From contig JAUCBJ010007342.1 of the NCBI GenBank assembly GCA_032718475.1, positions 1 through 64,000 on the forward strand: a stretch of 64,000 nucleotides of DNA, read 5' to 3'. Both the position numbers and the translations under genes were made by a program. Under the pieces are notes generated by a model that did no database searches, was not told the origin of the DNA, and worked only from the letters and a program-made list of their open reading frames with translations. The stretch comes from Nemertoderma westbladi (lineage: Eukaryota; Xenacoelomorpha; Nemertodermatida; Nemertodermatidae). This document shows, piece after piece, positions 22,171 to 31,503 of the stretch (its first letter is position 1; the number at the start of each line of letters is the position of its first letter).

Positions 22171-22502
22171 AATAACAATCATAAAATATTATTATATTAT
22201 TATATTAATATCTATTAATAACTCTATTATATCAATAAAATGTATATAGGCCTTTGCACTTGCTGTTGTGTATATCGAGTGGGTTGAGGTAGCTACGAAA
22301 GACAAACAAATCTCGAGTTAACCTATAATCGGCTGCACAACTCACTCAGTAGCAGCGGAAACAAAGAAAAGGAAACACACATAGCCACAAAGCATCATGA
22401 TACTCACTGATTTATATTAATCTATCCACCTGTGATGCCAAATGCCAAAAATGTTAAATGTTTAAAAACAAAAAAAATAGGGGGAACTATTCAAAAAATA
22501 AT
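22171..22502. other. Region downstream of the carrier gene (its 3' side)
   Basis: AT-rich, no gene. On the coding (minus) strand it is T-rich rather than A-rich, so there is no retrocopy poly(A) trace next to the stop codon. Confidence 0.5.
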
Positions 22503-23480
22503 CTAAATACCGTCCTTGTACCTGTGGTAAAGGTTGGGATTCAAAGTCCTGCGGGTCATTTCGTAGGCGTAAAAAAGCGCTGCGTTCGCAGGAAAACTGC
22601 GCACAACTGTCGGCGCCAAACCGCTGTAGAGTTTAGGAATACCTCCACTCCTGTAAATATCCTTAGCAGTGCTAATAATCCCGGAGGAAACCCCAGTCTG
22701 AACCTGCAGACGCGACTTAACCACGTCCATGGGGAACACCGAAGTCCAGAACGAAACGCCGGCGATCACACCGCACAGCATGAGTCGGAAGGGTCCGATA
22801 GTCTCCTTAGATTCGCCTTCTTTAGCGAGGAGATTGCGACTGAGTTCGTAGCCGCCGAAGAAGAAAAAATAGCCGGGGACTTCGCGGACCACGGTGCTCG
22901 CGAAACCTCGGTAGAACCCCGCCAAACCGTCCTGTCTGTAAACCGAGGCGACCAGTTGTAAGGGGCCTTCGATACGGGTAGATATTCCCGAGTGTTTCGC
23001 GGCTTCTCGCATCGCCTGTAGCCGGCATTTAATCAACTCTGTAGGGCAAAGCACAGTCGAAGCGAATAGCGCCGCTCCGCTGCCCGCCAACGCGTTATGG
23101 AATGCGTTCAACCGCTCCGGCCTGTCGATACCGCAAGCGTAGGAAACGGTTTTCTGGCACAAACCGTAGCTCATAAAGAGCACCGAATTTTCGGCGATGT
23201 TAGCGGCGAGGGCTGGCACCGACCCAGCGTATAGACCGCGAATTCCCTCGAATTTAAATGTGTTTAAGAAACAGTTTGTAGCTCCGCGGTACTGCTCCGG
23301 GAAGGTCTGGAGTTTCACTTTCACAGTGTCCAGCGGTTGTCCGGCGGCCACGCACGCTGTCCCACCCATGGCCCCGGCGATAAAGTCCACGAATGTGTCC
23401 CACGCGTGGCTCGATGTGCTGTGGACATGTTTCTGTTGTAGGTGTTCCACCTGGTGTTGGATCAATGAAGGTTCCCCCAT
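22503..23480 (-). CDS. SLC25A15: Mitochondrial ornithine carrier (SLC25A15-like), intronless
   Basis: Encodes a 325-residue mitochondrial carrier. Such proteins sit in the inner membrane, and the SLC25A15/SLC25A2 group exchanges ornithine and citrulline for the urea and arginine pathways. Three tandem carrier repeats are present, each with a PX[DE]XX[KR] signature: QPLDTVKVKLQ, CPTELIKCRLQ and FPMDVVKSRLQ. Group-specific stretches include NIAENSVLFM and PGYFFFFGGYELSR. Length fits the family of about 300 residues, with a roughly 30-residue N-terminal extension. The ATG at 23480 has a strong context (ACCATGG). The coding region is noticeably GC-richer than its surroundings. The whole gene is one exon, which suggests a retrogene or intron loss; no flanking poly(A) or target duplication was seen, and the frame is intact, so it is probably functional. 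Confidence 0.93.
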   Translation of the reverse strand: MGEPSLIQHQVEHLQQKHVHSTSSHAWDTFVDFIAGAMGGTACVAAGQPLDTVKVKLQTFPEQYRGATNCFLNTFKFEGIRGLYAGSVPALAANIAENSVLFMSYGLCQKTVSYACGIDRPERLNAFHNALAGSGAALFASTVLCPTELIKCRLQAMREAAKHSGISTRIEGPLQLVASVYRQDGLAGFYRGFASTVVREVPGYFFFFGGYELSRNLLAKEGESKETIGPFRLMLCGVIAGVSFWTSVFPMDVVKSRLQVQTGVSSGIISTAKDIYRSGGIPKLYSGLAPTVVRSFPANAALFYAYEMTRRTLNPNLYHRYKDGI

Positions 23481-24349
23481 GGTAGCATCGATGACTGGAC
23501 TGGATAAATTAGGCCTACAGAATTAAATATTTGTAAATTTTTAACGAACCATAGGCAGATAGGCCAGGGGTGTAGGCCTACACCAAGGACTACTAGGCCC
23601 TATACTATATTACCTATACTATATACCTCTACTATATTACCGTACAGGACTGGAACACCCCTTCATCCGACTTCGCTAGCGAAGTCCATTGGTTTGGTAT
23701 TGCTTTACAGCTTTAGGCCCTATCACCTATAAACAGATAAAGCTATACTGCTGTACTGTTATAGACATTAATGTTATCAAAGGATTTTCATGAAATTTAG
23801 TACACTCAATCGTAATTATTAATAACATAGGCCTAATATATCAGTATATTTTGGTGTCAAGAAATAAAGGACGAACGCAGCGAGGCTTGTAACAAAGGGG
23901 ACGAGTGTTGTGTACTGTGTACTAACTATTCAATATAGTCTAGCTAGAGCGACCGTGTTTAGTACATTGTGCGATATAAAAACGATGTGAAAAGTATCCC
24001 TATTGGTCTGTTGGTAGGGGAATGTTGTGACACAGATGATAATGTATTCAACTAGCGGTATCAGGCAGTCGCAGTATGCCATTCCTGTAGTATAGTAGTC
24101 CTTGGCCAACATTAATAAGGGCCTGGCTGCCTGGTGGTGGTACGGTACCTGGACAAGTCCCTAAAAAAGCACCCTGCTCCATAGCGCGGGAATTTCAAAT
24201 GATTGAAAGACATGTAATTTATACTGGAAAGGGTGGCAGATCAGATCTGCCACCTATATTTTGGCGGTAAATTCAAATCTGTTTTAACATTGAATACATG
24301 AATAGAGTAAGACCAAGGACTACTATAGGCCTACTACAGGACTGGCATA
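23481..24349. other. Upstream region of the carrier gene, with a locally duplicated segment
   Basis: No gene is seen. It holds CCAAGGACTACTA twice (about 23583 and 24312) and once inverted (about 24092), and ACAGGACTGG twice (23644 and 24336), indicating old local duplication. The second copy was the insertion site of the BEL element. Confidence 0.55.
23669..23686. repeat. 18-bp perfect palindrome, copy 1
   Basis: GACTTCGCTAGCGAAGTC is its own reverse complement. The same 18 bp with shared flanks (ATCC before, CATT after) occurs at 43227-43244. Confidence 0.95.
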
Positions 24350-24354
24350 CTGCC
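24350..24354. other. Target site duplication, left copy (CTGCC)
   Basis: CTGCC directly precedes the LTR start TGATAAACAACC and is repeated at 43209-43213 after the other LTR. A 5-bp duplication is usual for BEL/Pao integrases. Confidence 0.93.
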
Positions 24355-26559
24355 TGATAAACAACCGCGACCTCTATACTAACAGCAGAACTGTTGAACA
24401 GACCAATACCCGTTAATATCCTTCTGCCAACCTAATAAGTTCTCGCCTATCCAATAAGACACAAAGACTGCTCTACTGTTAAGTAAAGGGGATCAGGAGC
24501 GTGCTATTACTAAATTGTAAGGGTTGCTAAATACAAAACCGCTACTTACCGTTGGATGGCGCTAATCTGCCGTCCGCTAATATATTTTACTAAATTTACA
24601 CAACTCCTGCAAAATCGCTTGTTCCTTTCTCTACCGATCGCTCGATAGAGAGCTAACTGTTCGAATCTATGAGCCACGCGGGAATAACCAAAACAATAAA
24701 CCCGAGTCGGCTCCCTAAGCTTACTTAAGACGAGTGCGAGAGGCCTTGCACTCAGAGTATTCTTACGCCTAATTCTATCACTTATTAAAGCACGCTATTA
24801 CCTACGTCTTTCCTAATCGCGAATACTGGAGGTTCCCTAACGTAATGTGTGAATGCGAGAATATTTAAAATAATCAAAAATGGTACAGTAACTGTTTCTA
24901 CGTGGATAGTACCACTCCGAGTCTAAAACTGCCCGCGGCTGGCTTTAGGCCAGCAAAACTACTAGCGTATCGTGCGTACCGAATAGTGCGTTCTAGCTGA
25001 TTGCCCGCTAATGCAAATAACCGCTCAGCGTGAATAGTTTACAGTACACTAATTATTACCTTAGCTACTCTCCGCTATGCTGCGTACTAATTCTTAATTT
25101 TTACTAATTAATTACAGTCACAAATATTTAACAGCGTACTAATTACTAAGAGTTCCAGAATACGTAATTCTAATTTATCACGCAACAGGTTTCGCTAGTA
25201 ATAGCCTAAATTGCCGTATTACTTTGACCTAATCAATAACTAATTATTGTAACTAAGAAATAGAAATCAATCAAAGGGAAAAGAGCGCCTATCTAAGCAT
25301 TCGTAATCATAGGCACACTTCAATAACACACCAATCAGCGTTAGAAATCACAGTTTACAATTGTGCAATTCACTACTCGTACTCCACACTCAACGTTGTA
25401 ATACGCGCAGGCCTCTCCCGGATACATCTAGGATTCCTAACTAACCCAATTCCTGCCCCCCTAATACTAAATAGAGACAAAACCTGGATCATCAGCCCCC
25501 TAGATACTGTACCAGCGATTGGTCTGCGTGCCGCAGTGCAAGATACCCGCCCGCAACGGTGACCCTGGCCAGCGTTGCCCGCTTTGAATCCTCCGCTCTC
25601 TCCTAGTCGCTCAACCCCCCGATGCGCCCACCGCCCACTGGCACCTTAGCCCTCCATGATGCTAATAGCTACCGTAGCGGCGCATGCAAATCACAAAGTC
25701 TGACAGTCTCAGAAATCCCTTAGGATTATTGCGCAGAAAGGAATCACATAGAACCATTAATCAAAGGGTAGAAATCATAGTTCAATTGTAATTAGCAGCA
25801 ATCGAAGGAATTATTGAGAAACACAAGCAAAGTAATCGCACTAGCAAATCATTCCAAGAAATTAATCAAAATTAGCAAATTGCAGAAAATACGATATCCT
25901 AATACAAAATTAGAGACAGCTCAGCAAGTAAATTGTAACAGGGGTGTGTCATGTGATAAGTAAGGGTATACAGTATTAACAGCATGAACATATAGGTTCT
26001 ACCGGCACACCGCCAATTTATAGGTGATCCGGATGGGGTGATGCAATAAGGTGACTCAATCGCTCTCCCATTGGCTCTCCAGTCCGTGCTAGCATTAAAC
26101 CAACCTGGAAGCAGTTAGTCCAATAAGGAGGCCGGATTGTAGTCCTATTGCCTGCCCAAACCTCGAATTATTACCTTATATGGTAATGGTTCACGTCCCT
26201 GGCCGCTGAATGGCCAGGACAGCGTCCCTATATGATAGCCCTACTGATGCTAATATCAGCAAGCACAAAATCCAGGGTCCGAATAAACTTGCTACCCTGG
26301 GACTATCTACATATATCCTAATACAAAATTACGTAGGTAGGGCTACATACTATACAAAATGGATGGATGCAAAATATATGGGCGTTTTAACTTCCTTACC
26401 TAAATGTCACCGCACTGTGCCTTATCTAAATAATTATACTGCACAACGGACTAATATTACGTACAGTATAACGGACTAATATTGCATACTGCATAACGGA
26501 CTAATACTGCATACAGTATAACGACTAATAATGTGGATACAGCGCCATATACCGTAACA
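24355..26559 (-). repeat. 3' LTR of the giant BEL element
   Basis: On the coding strand it runs from TGTTACGG at 26559 to TTATCA at 24355. It matches 41005-43208 almost base for base. It contains a TATA-like CATATAAGG (coding strand, near 26174) and the motif ATAACCAAAACAATAAAC at 24684-24701. Confidence 0.95.
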
Positions 26560-26572
26560 CCGCTCCAAGGGA
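26560..26572 (-). promoter_or_regulatory. Polypurine tract at the 3' LTR
   Basis: On the coding strand CCCTTGGAGCGG immediately precedes the LTR start TGTTACGG. Purine-rich GGAGCGG fits a plus-strand primer, and GGGAGCGG precedes the putative LTR of the older element at 6720. Confidence 0.6.
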
Positions 26573-27046
26573 AATCATATAATGTTTCCCTCCAATTGTA
26601 GAAGAGTATAAGGTGATGTATACAAAACAAAATAAATTTCTTCCAACCAATCTAAATAACATAATAATTCTACTATTTACAAATATTGCCATAGATATTG
26701 CATAATGAATTACATACAAATTAAATTTACAAAATATTATCTCTCTCATTGTTTAACGATTATTACATACAAATTAAATTTACAAAATATTGTTTCTCGT
26801 TCATTCTTACTACATAATGATTACTACATACAAATCAAATATAAAATTTTGCTAGGGCAAGTGAAAGGAGTAAGCCAAACCCGCAGGTTTGTCTCCCCAA
26901 TCACTTCCTTCGCCTCTTTCATAATATAAATTCAAATAACTCAACTAGTGTATACGAGTCTAGTCGAAGATTTTCAAATGCTACAATATACATCAGAGCG
27001 ACGATGATGTATATATCTAGAGTCTGTCGCCCTATGCCATAATGTA
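26573..27046 (-). other. 3' non-coding region of the BEL element
   Basis: Between the last ORF and the polypurine tract. It contains three direct copies of ACATACAAATYAAATWTA-like sequence at about 26711, 26765 and 26828, and the first of the eight palindromes (26876-26891). Confidence 0.7.
26876..26891. repeat. Dispersed 16-bp palindrome, copy 1 of 8
   Basis: CAAACCCGCAGGTTTG, in the 3' non-coding region of the BEL element. Confidence 0.85.
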
Positions 27047-27775
27047 TTATCGACCCGCTCCTGGGTTCTTTGGGCTCGCTCCTCTCTTTCGCCCCCTCCC
27101 CAGATACACTAATCTACCTCCAGTCGACTCCGCTGACGGCGTTCGTGAGGCGTCACTCCCCGGAACTGGCGACGACGTTCCCTGAGCCCCGACAGATTCT
27201 CGGCTTGAATTTCTCCCTCGGCCTCGTCCCAATTGTCGCGCTCCCGTGGTCGCTTCCGCCAACTCTTCCTTCTGCAGTTGCACACGCGCTTTCTCCGACG
27301 CCCCCTGCGCCTTGCGCTGCAACCGTTGCGCTTCTATAATTGAGTGGTAGTGGTCGTCCTTGACTTGACGCTTGTCTTGGACCTCTCCTCCTGGTTCTTT
27401 CCGCGAGCCTTGAGCTCCAGCGGTTGTCGCTGTGGTCGCTGCGATCCTTTGTTCCTGTATCCTCTCAGCGGTCAATGAACCCACTGGCACATGAGTCAAC
27501 AAGAATTCGTTGCGGTATTGTATAGCCGCCATCCTCCAATCACCTCGCGCGCGTACCACTTTTCTAGTCTCCGTAAATACACCCTTCGTGATGCGATAGC
27601 AAATAGCAACGAAGTTCCATGTGTACTTATTGTCCATGTTCAATTGTCTGAAGTATTCTCGGACTACGATAACTCCAGTGTTCTGTGGAAGGTCTTGAGC
27701 AGTTAGGATGAGCTCCTGATATTGTGGTAGCGATTGTAGATATGGCTCGTACGCAACATGCGATGGGTCTACCGC
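27047..27775 (-). CDS. ORF E: RG-rich extension following the ORF D stop
   Basis: From the codon after the ORF D TGA the same frame stays open for 242 codons. The first part (PQYQELILTAQDLPQNTGVI) is ordinary, the C-terminal half is basic and rich in Arg, Gly, Ser and Pro, a composition common in RNA-binding tails. There is no ATG before 27636, so it is either made by readthrough of the TGA as an extension of ORF D, initiated internally, or not made. I recognise no domain. It sits directly downstream of ORF D and upstream of the 3' LTR. A single CGA to TGA change would also produce this arrangement. Confidence 0.6.
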   Translation of the reverse strand, partial: AVDPSHVAYEPYLQSLPQYQELILTAQDLPQNTGVIVVREYFRQLNMDNKYTWNFVAICYRITKGVFTETRKVVRARGDWRMAAIQYRNEFLLTHVPVGSLTAERIQEQRIAATTATTAGAQGSRKEPGGEVQDKRQVKDDHYHSIIEAQRLQRKAQGASEKARVQLQKEELAEATTGARQLGRGRGRNSSRESVGAQGTSSPVPGSDASRTPSAESTGGRLVYLGRGRKRGASPKNPGAGR

Positions 27776-30745
27776 TCAAAACCCATATCCCGCTTTAAAT
27801 GGTAACCAACGCATCTGCGCTTGAATATGGTAATCCGCCACACTCTCCCACTTGTCTAACATCTCCCGAAGTAGGTTAGCGCTATGGTTTTGAAAGGAAT
27901 CATCTCGCAGCTGACATCTCGCGCTACGATGTCCCTTTACCCCACAATATCCACATTGAGAAACGAAGACGGTGCACGTATGAAACGAATGGTCGGTCTC
28001 ATTACACCAACGACAGACCTTATGTGCCGCCTCTACTACCGCGTCGCACGACTTTAGATTGTGCCTTGTGCTGCCGCACAATTTGCACCTACGCGCTTGT
28101 GGAAACCAGGCCCTCTCGTATATGAGGTCTCCAATTGGTTTCGCACTTCCTTCCTTCCCAATGTCTAATACGATGTCGTCCTCTCCAGTCAACGGTTGTC
28201 GATCCGGAACAAAGTAAACATCCTCGCCCTTGTCCTCTATCTCCAATATTTCCTCCCGCGTTCGTTTCGGATATGTCTTCTCCACCGGAAGATCTACTCC
28301 GAACACCTCTACTAAAGTCTCCGGCCAGCCCTCCTTAACAGGTCTATCAGCCTCCGAGAGGAAGGGAGTACCAAACCCGCGGGTTTGATTCCCGAACCAC
28401 TTCTCCAAAGCTTCTGGCGTCGGATATTCCATCGACGGTCGGTCTCCCAAATCTCCGATGTTCTGTCGATATACTCCTTCGAATATCGCTAATCCTCTCC
28501 TCACCATCGACGTATTCTCTAACGACTGGTTGAAGAACGGGGTTAAGAAACGCTTCATCACGTCGGATTGGATTCCCCCTTTCGAGCGAACGTATTGATC
28601 TCCTCCGAATACCAATGGATGACGCTTCAAAACTCGCGCAACGATATCCGCTAATAAACAAGTCACCGTGTTCGACTCAAGCACCAAATAATATTGTAGC
28701 GACGCACGGGGTGGCGCGCAAATGTTCCAATACACTAACGCTTGCCGCTTGAAGTGGGATTTGAACTCCGCTCCCGGTGGCGTGTTGTATTCGCCATACG
28801 CCTCCTCATACTTCCTTTGCGTCTTTAACTTAAAGTCCCAATTATACAACAAGTGTGCTATAAAGCCCATACCAGTCTTGGCAGAGTTGGGATACTCCCT
28901 ATAAATTCCAATATCCTGTGCCCATAGCAACAATAGCTTGGTGTCGACAAACGGTCTCGGCAATCTATCTTCCAGATCAGTCATGGCGTTGAAGTCGCTC
29001 TCCAAATCGCTCTGGACTCCCGATCCCACCTTGACGTAATCTTGGTTGAGAATAGCCTCTCTAACTTTCTTTGGTAACATCCTGGCGTCGATACGCTCCG
29101 CTCCGTGCATACCTCCTCGCCTGCATACCTCCAAAATCTGCTCCCTAGGATCCTTCCCCTTCCGATATTGTGTCGTTATGATGGGCTCCGGTCTCTCTCG
29201 ATCCGCCCTCACACGCATAAACACATGAGTCACACCATCGGCCGCACGAATTTGAATACACTTGCTGGTCAAACATTCCTGATGGGACCCTCCTTCATTG
29301 TCGTAGAACATCACCCTCCAATCCTGCAGTGATTCCTCCGTCTTCCTCCACTGACGCTGAATCTCGTCTGATGGGGTCCACATGCGCTCGATAGCCTTGT
29401 GGTCATCATATCGGGTATAAGAACCCTTCCTCCTCAGCCACGTCTGGTCTACCTCCTGGAATGTAGCCACCACGACCCATACCTTGATGTACTTATCCAA
29501 CCATCCAAATAGCTTACTCTCCTTCCCCGGAGCTCCAATCTTATCCAACGTGTCATAATCTGTGATCTGCATTGGGACATCACGCAAGAACTTCGCGCAT
29601 AAAACTTCCCGTAGACAGTCAACGTTCCAATGGTCCGCCATTCTTACCATCGGCAAGAATCGTATCGCTTCTCGCGACTCCGGATGATCTACTAATATCG
29701 CAGGTTCGGTGCCGTCGGAATAATACACCGGTCCGGGTTGAGATACGACCTGTGGAACAAATCCGGTCACTCTCCTCGTCTCCTCTTGATGTCTATCCGC
29801 GGTCTTATTATACTCCGCTATCCTGTTCTCAAATAACTCTTTCGCCTTCGCCGCTCGCTCCTCCTGCCGCAACGCGTCTATGTCGTCCTGATGCTCAGGC
29901 GTGAGGCTTCTCACTCGGTGAGGTGAAGTAAACGTAGTCCAGGGACTCGAGAGCTCCAAACCCGCGGGTTTGGTACCCGAGTCCCGCGCCGCTTCGCGCC
30001 GCGCCTCTAGATCCTTGTAGGCTTGGTACAGCGAAATGGCCGCTGCCGTCTCTATCAAACTGGGTGTCGAACAGGGTTTAATCTCCGTATACGGATCTAA
30101 TGTCGTAACGGTCGGCGTAATGGGTCTCGGAGGTCGCTTTCCGCTGAAGTCGATACTGATCATCGGGTTGCTCATCGGGTAACCTCCCTCGTTGTATCTA
30201 AGGAATTGGTGAGCTGGACATCGCGTTAATATCGGTTCCGGATGTTGCTCGTCTAATCGGTCGGGAATCGCTACGTCCTGTTTATTCATGCATTCACCAC
30301 ACTTGTAGAACAGCTTGTACACGCTGAAGACTTTCGGCGTCTCCTGATCCTCACCTCGAGTCCTCCGGTACAGATGCATTCCGTCGAACTGATCTCGGAC
30401 TGCAGGTAGAGGCTCCTCGTGTCGTAAATACATATTCATATGGTATAGTCGTGCGATTTCCTCGTCCGGGTCTGCGCTAATGTCACACACGTCCAAAGCG
30501 AAGTCGTAGGGATACCGCGTGCGATACTCTTTCCGCAAAACTTCCATCCGGTCCCCCAACGCTCTCATTCTTTCTCTCCGTAATTCTTTATCATAACTTG
30601 GTTTGTACTTTCCATTTAGCTCCATCACGGACCGCCCATGGTAGTAAACGTTAGAGTCTTTACATCCTGGTCGCGCGAATGGTAGCTCCGCCTCCTCTCT
30701 GGCAGTAAATCCTCTGCGCGGTTGCGCTCTAATATCCCTCTCCAT
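27776..30745 (-). CDS. ORF D: 989-residue protein with three CCHC zinc knuckles, in the env position
   Basis: ATG at 30745. The N-terminal region has a C149xxC152...C176xxH179 arrangement that could bind zinc. The middle is long, without membrane segments or signal peptide, and matches no family I recognise. The C-terminus has three perfect CX2CX4HX4C knuckles at about 887-900, 911-924 and 931-944, typical of Gag nucleocapsid RNA-binding domains. It lies downstream of integrase, where some LTR elements have env, but nothing resembles an envelope glycoprotein. A broken relative occupies the same position in the element at 1.4-7.3 kb. A second RNA-binding, Gag-like role is an inference. A possible 3' splice site lies about 60 bp upstream. 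The frame ends at TGA 27776-27778 and continues as ORF E. Confidence 0.85.
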   Translation of the reverse strand: MERDIRAQPRRGFTAREEAELPFARPGCKDSNVYYHGRSVMELNGKYKPSYDKELRRERMRALGDRMEVLRKEYRTRYPYDFALDVCDISADPDEEIARLYHMNMYLRHEEPLPAVRDQFDGMHLYRRTRGEDQETPKVFSVYKLFYKCGECMNKQDVAIPDRLDEQHPEPILTRCPAHQFLRYNEGGYPMSNPMISIDFSGKRPPRPITPTVTTLDPYTEIKPCSTPSLIETAAAISLYQAYKDLEARREAARDSGTKPAGLELSSPWTTFTSPHRVRSLTPEHQDDIDALRQEERAAKAKELFENRIAEYNKTADRHQEETRRVTGFVPQVVSQPGPVYYSDGTEPAILVDHPESREAIRFLPMVRMADHWNVDCLREVLCAKFLRDVPMQITDYDTLDKIGAPGKESKLFGWLDKYIKVWVVVATFQEVDQTWLRRKGSYTRYDDHKAIERMWTPSDEIQRQWRKTEESLQDWRVMFYDNEGGSHQECLTSKCIQIRAADGVTHVFMRVRADRERPEPIITTQYRKGKDPREQILEVCRRGGMHGAERIDARMLPKKVREAILNQDYVKVGSGVQSDLESDFNAMTDLEDRLPRPFVDTKLLLLWAQDIGIYREYPNSAKTGMGFIAHLLYNWDFKLKTQRKYEEAYGEYNTPPGAEFKSHFKRQALVYWNICAPPRASLQYYLVLESNTVTCLLADIVARVLKRHPLVFGGDQYVRSKGGIQSDVMKRFLTPFFNQSLENTSMVRRGLAIFEGVYRQNIGDLGDRPSMEYPTPEALEKWFGNQTRGFGTPFLSEADRPVKEGWPETLVEVFGVDLPVEKTYPKRTREEILEIEDKGEDVYFVPDRQPLTGEDDIVLDIGKEGSAKPIGDLIYERAWFPQARRCKLCGSTRHNLKSCDAVVEAAHKVCRWCNETDHSFHTCTVFVSQCGYCGVKGHRSARCQLRDDSFQNHSANLLREMLDKWESVADYHIQAQMRWLPFKAGYGF
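28372..28387. repeat. Dispersed 16-bp palindrome, copy 2 of 8
   Basis: CAAACCCGCGGGTTTG, perfect palindrome, inside ORF D, read as TRGF. Confidence 0.9.
29957..29972. repeat. Dispersed 16-bp palindrome, copy 3 of 8
   Basis: CAAACCCGCGGGTTTG, perfect palindrome, inside ORF D in a different codon phase from copy 2, read as KPAGL. Confidence 0.9.
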
Positions 30746-30806
30746 TATGTTACGCGTATATACATATATATATATCCCAATAAGTGCCGTTACGTAACCA
30801 ATTACA

Positions 30807-30828
30807 CTGTGGGTAAATCAGTTAGATG
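30807..30828 (-). promoter_or_regulatory. Candidate 3' splice site upstream of ORF D
   Basis: On the coding strand CTAACTGATTTACCCACAG has a branch-point-like CTAAC about 14 nt before an AG. It would allow a spliced subgenomic RNA for ORF D, as env RNAs are made in retroviruses. Support is sequence resemblance only. Confidence 0.35.
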
Positions 30829-31063
30829 TCGCCGAAAGACAGACCTCCCGAACCCCCCCCCGCCTTCCAGCAGTTCAGGTTCGACTCTCTAGATCCCGTC
30901 TCTTCCTAACTAACTATCCTCTAACCTATTCCCATGCATAGCGCAAAAACTTTGGAGATAAACTGGCCGTGACCAACTCACTTTTTGATGCCCAAACTAC
31001 TCCCATTACTCGTACTAAACTACAGTAGTTAGAAAGGACCATAGCCACAATACTCGACTATAC

Positions 31064-31079
31064 CAAACCCACAGGTTTG
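31064..31079. repeat. Dispersed 16-bp palindrome, copy 4 of 8
   Basis: CAAACCCACAGGTTTG, in the spacer between ORFs C and D. Confidence 0.85.
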
Positions 31080-31503
31080 ATAATCGAACATCACACATCC
31101 TGCAAACTACTGAGTGGGGTCCATGTACGCCTCTGGTGCTACTAACCTTTAGCACCCTAGTTGCACCGTTGGCACCAATCTGTGGAAGTTGCTAAACTCA
31201 ATTTACACTCCTACGTAATATAGCCGTCACCATGGTTTCTAAATGCTATTTTCCAGGCTTCACGACTTTTCAAATTACTGTTATCTATAGACGAATTCTA
31301 AAACGCGTCTATACACAGCGTCTGGAATTGTCTTGGGTTCACTTTTAATTTTTAAAATTTTCTAATTTTCCAAAAATTTTGAAATAAAATTTTGTTTTGA
31401 TACCCACTAGACAAAACTCAACGCAAATCACCACAACCCCGCTCCTATGCATTTCCTTGTATTTGCATACGAGGAATGCATACGAAGTGAGTTGCGTCTA
31501 ACA

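Larger units (their letters stand above)
30746..31503 (-). other. Spacer between integrase and ORF D
   Basis: About 760 bp with no supported ORF. It includes a TA repeat next to the ORF D start, palindrome copy 4 (31064-31079) and a candidate splice acceptor at 30807. Confidence 0.6.

Noticed and set aside
27776-30745. Envelope glycoprotein in the BEL element
   Set aside because: No signal peptide, transmembrane segment or fusion motif; the C-terminus is zinc knuckles.
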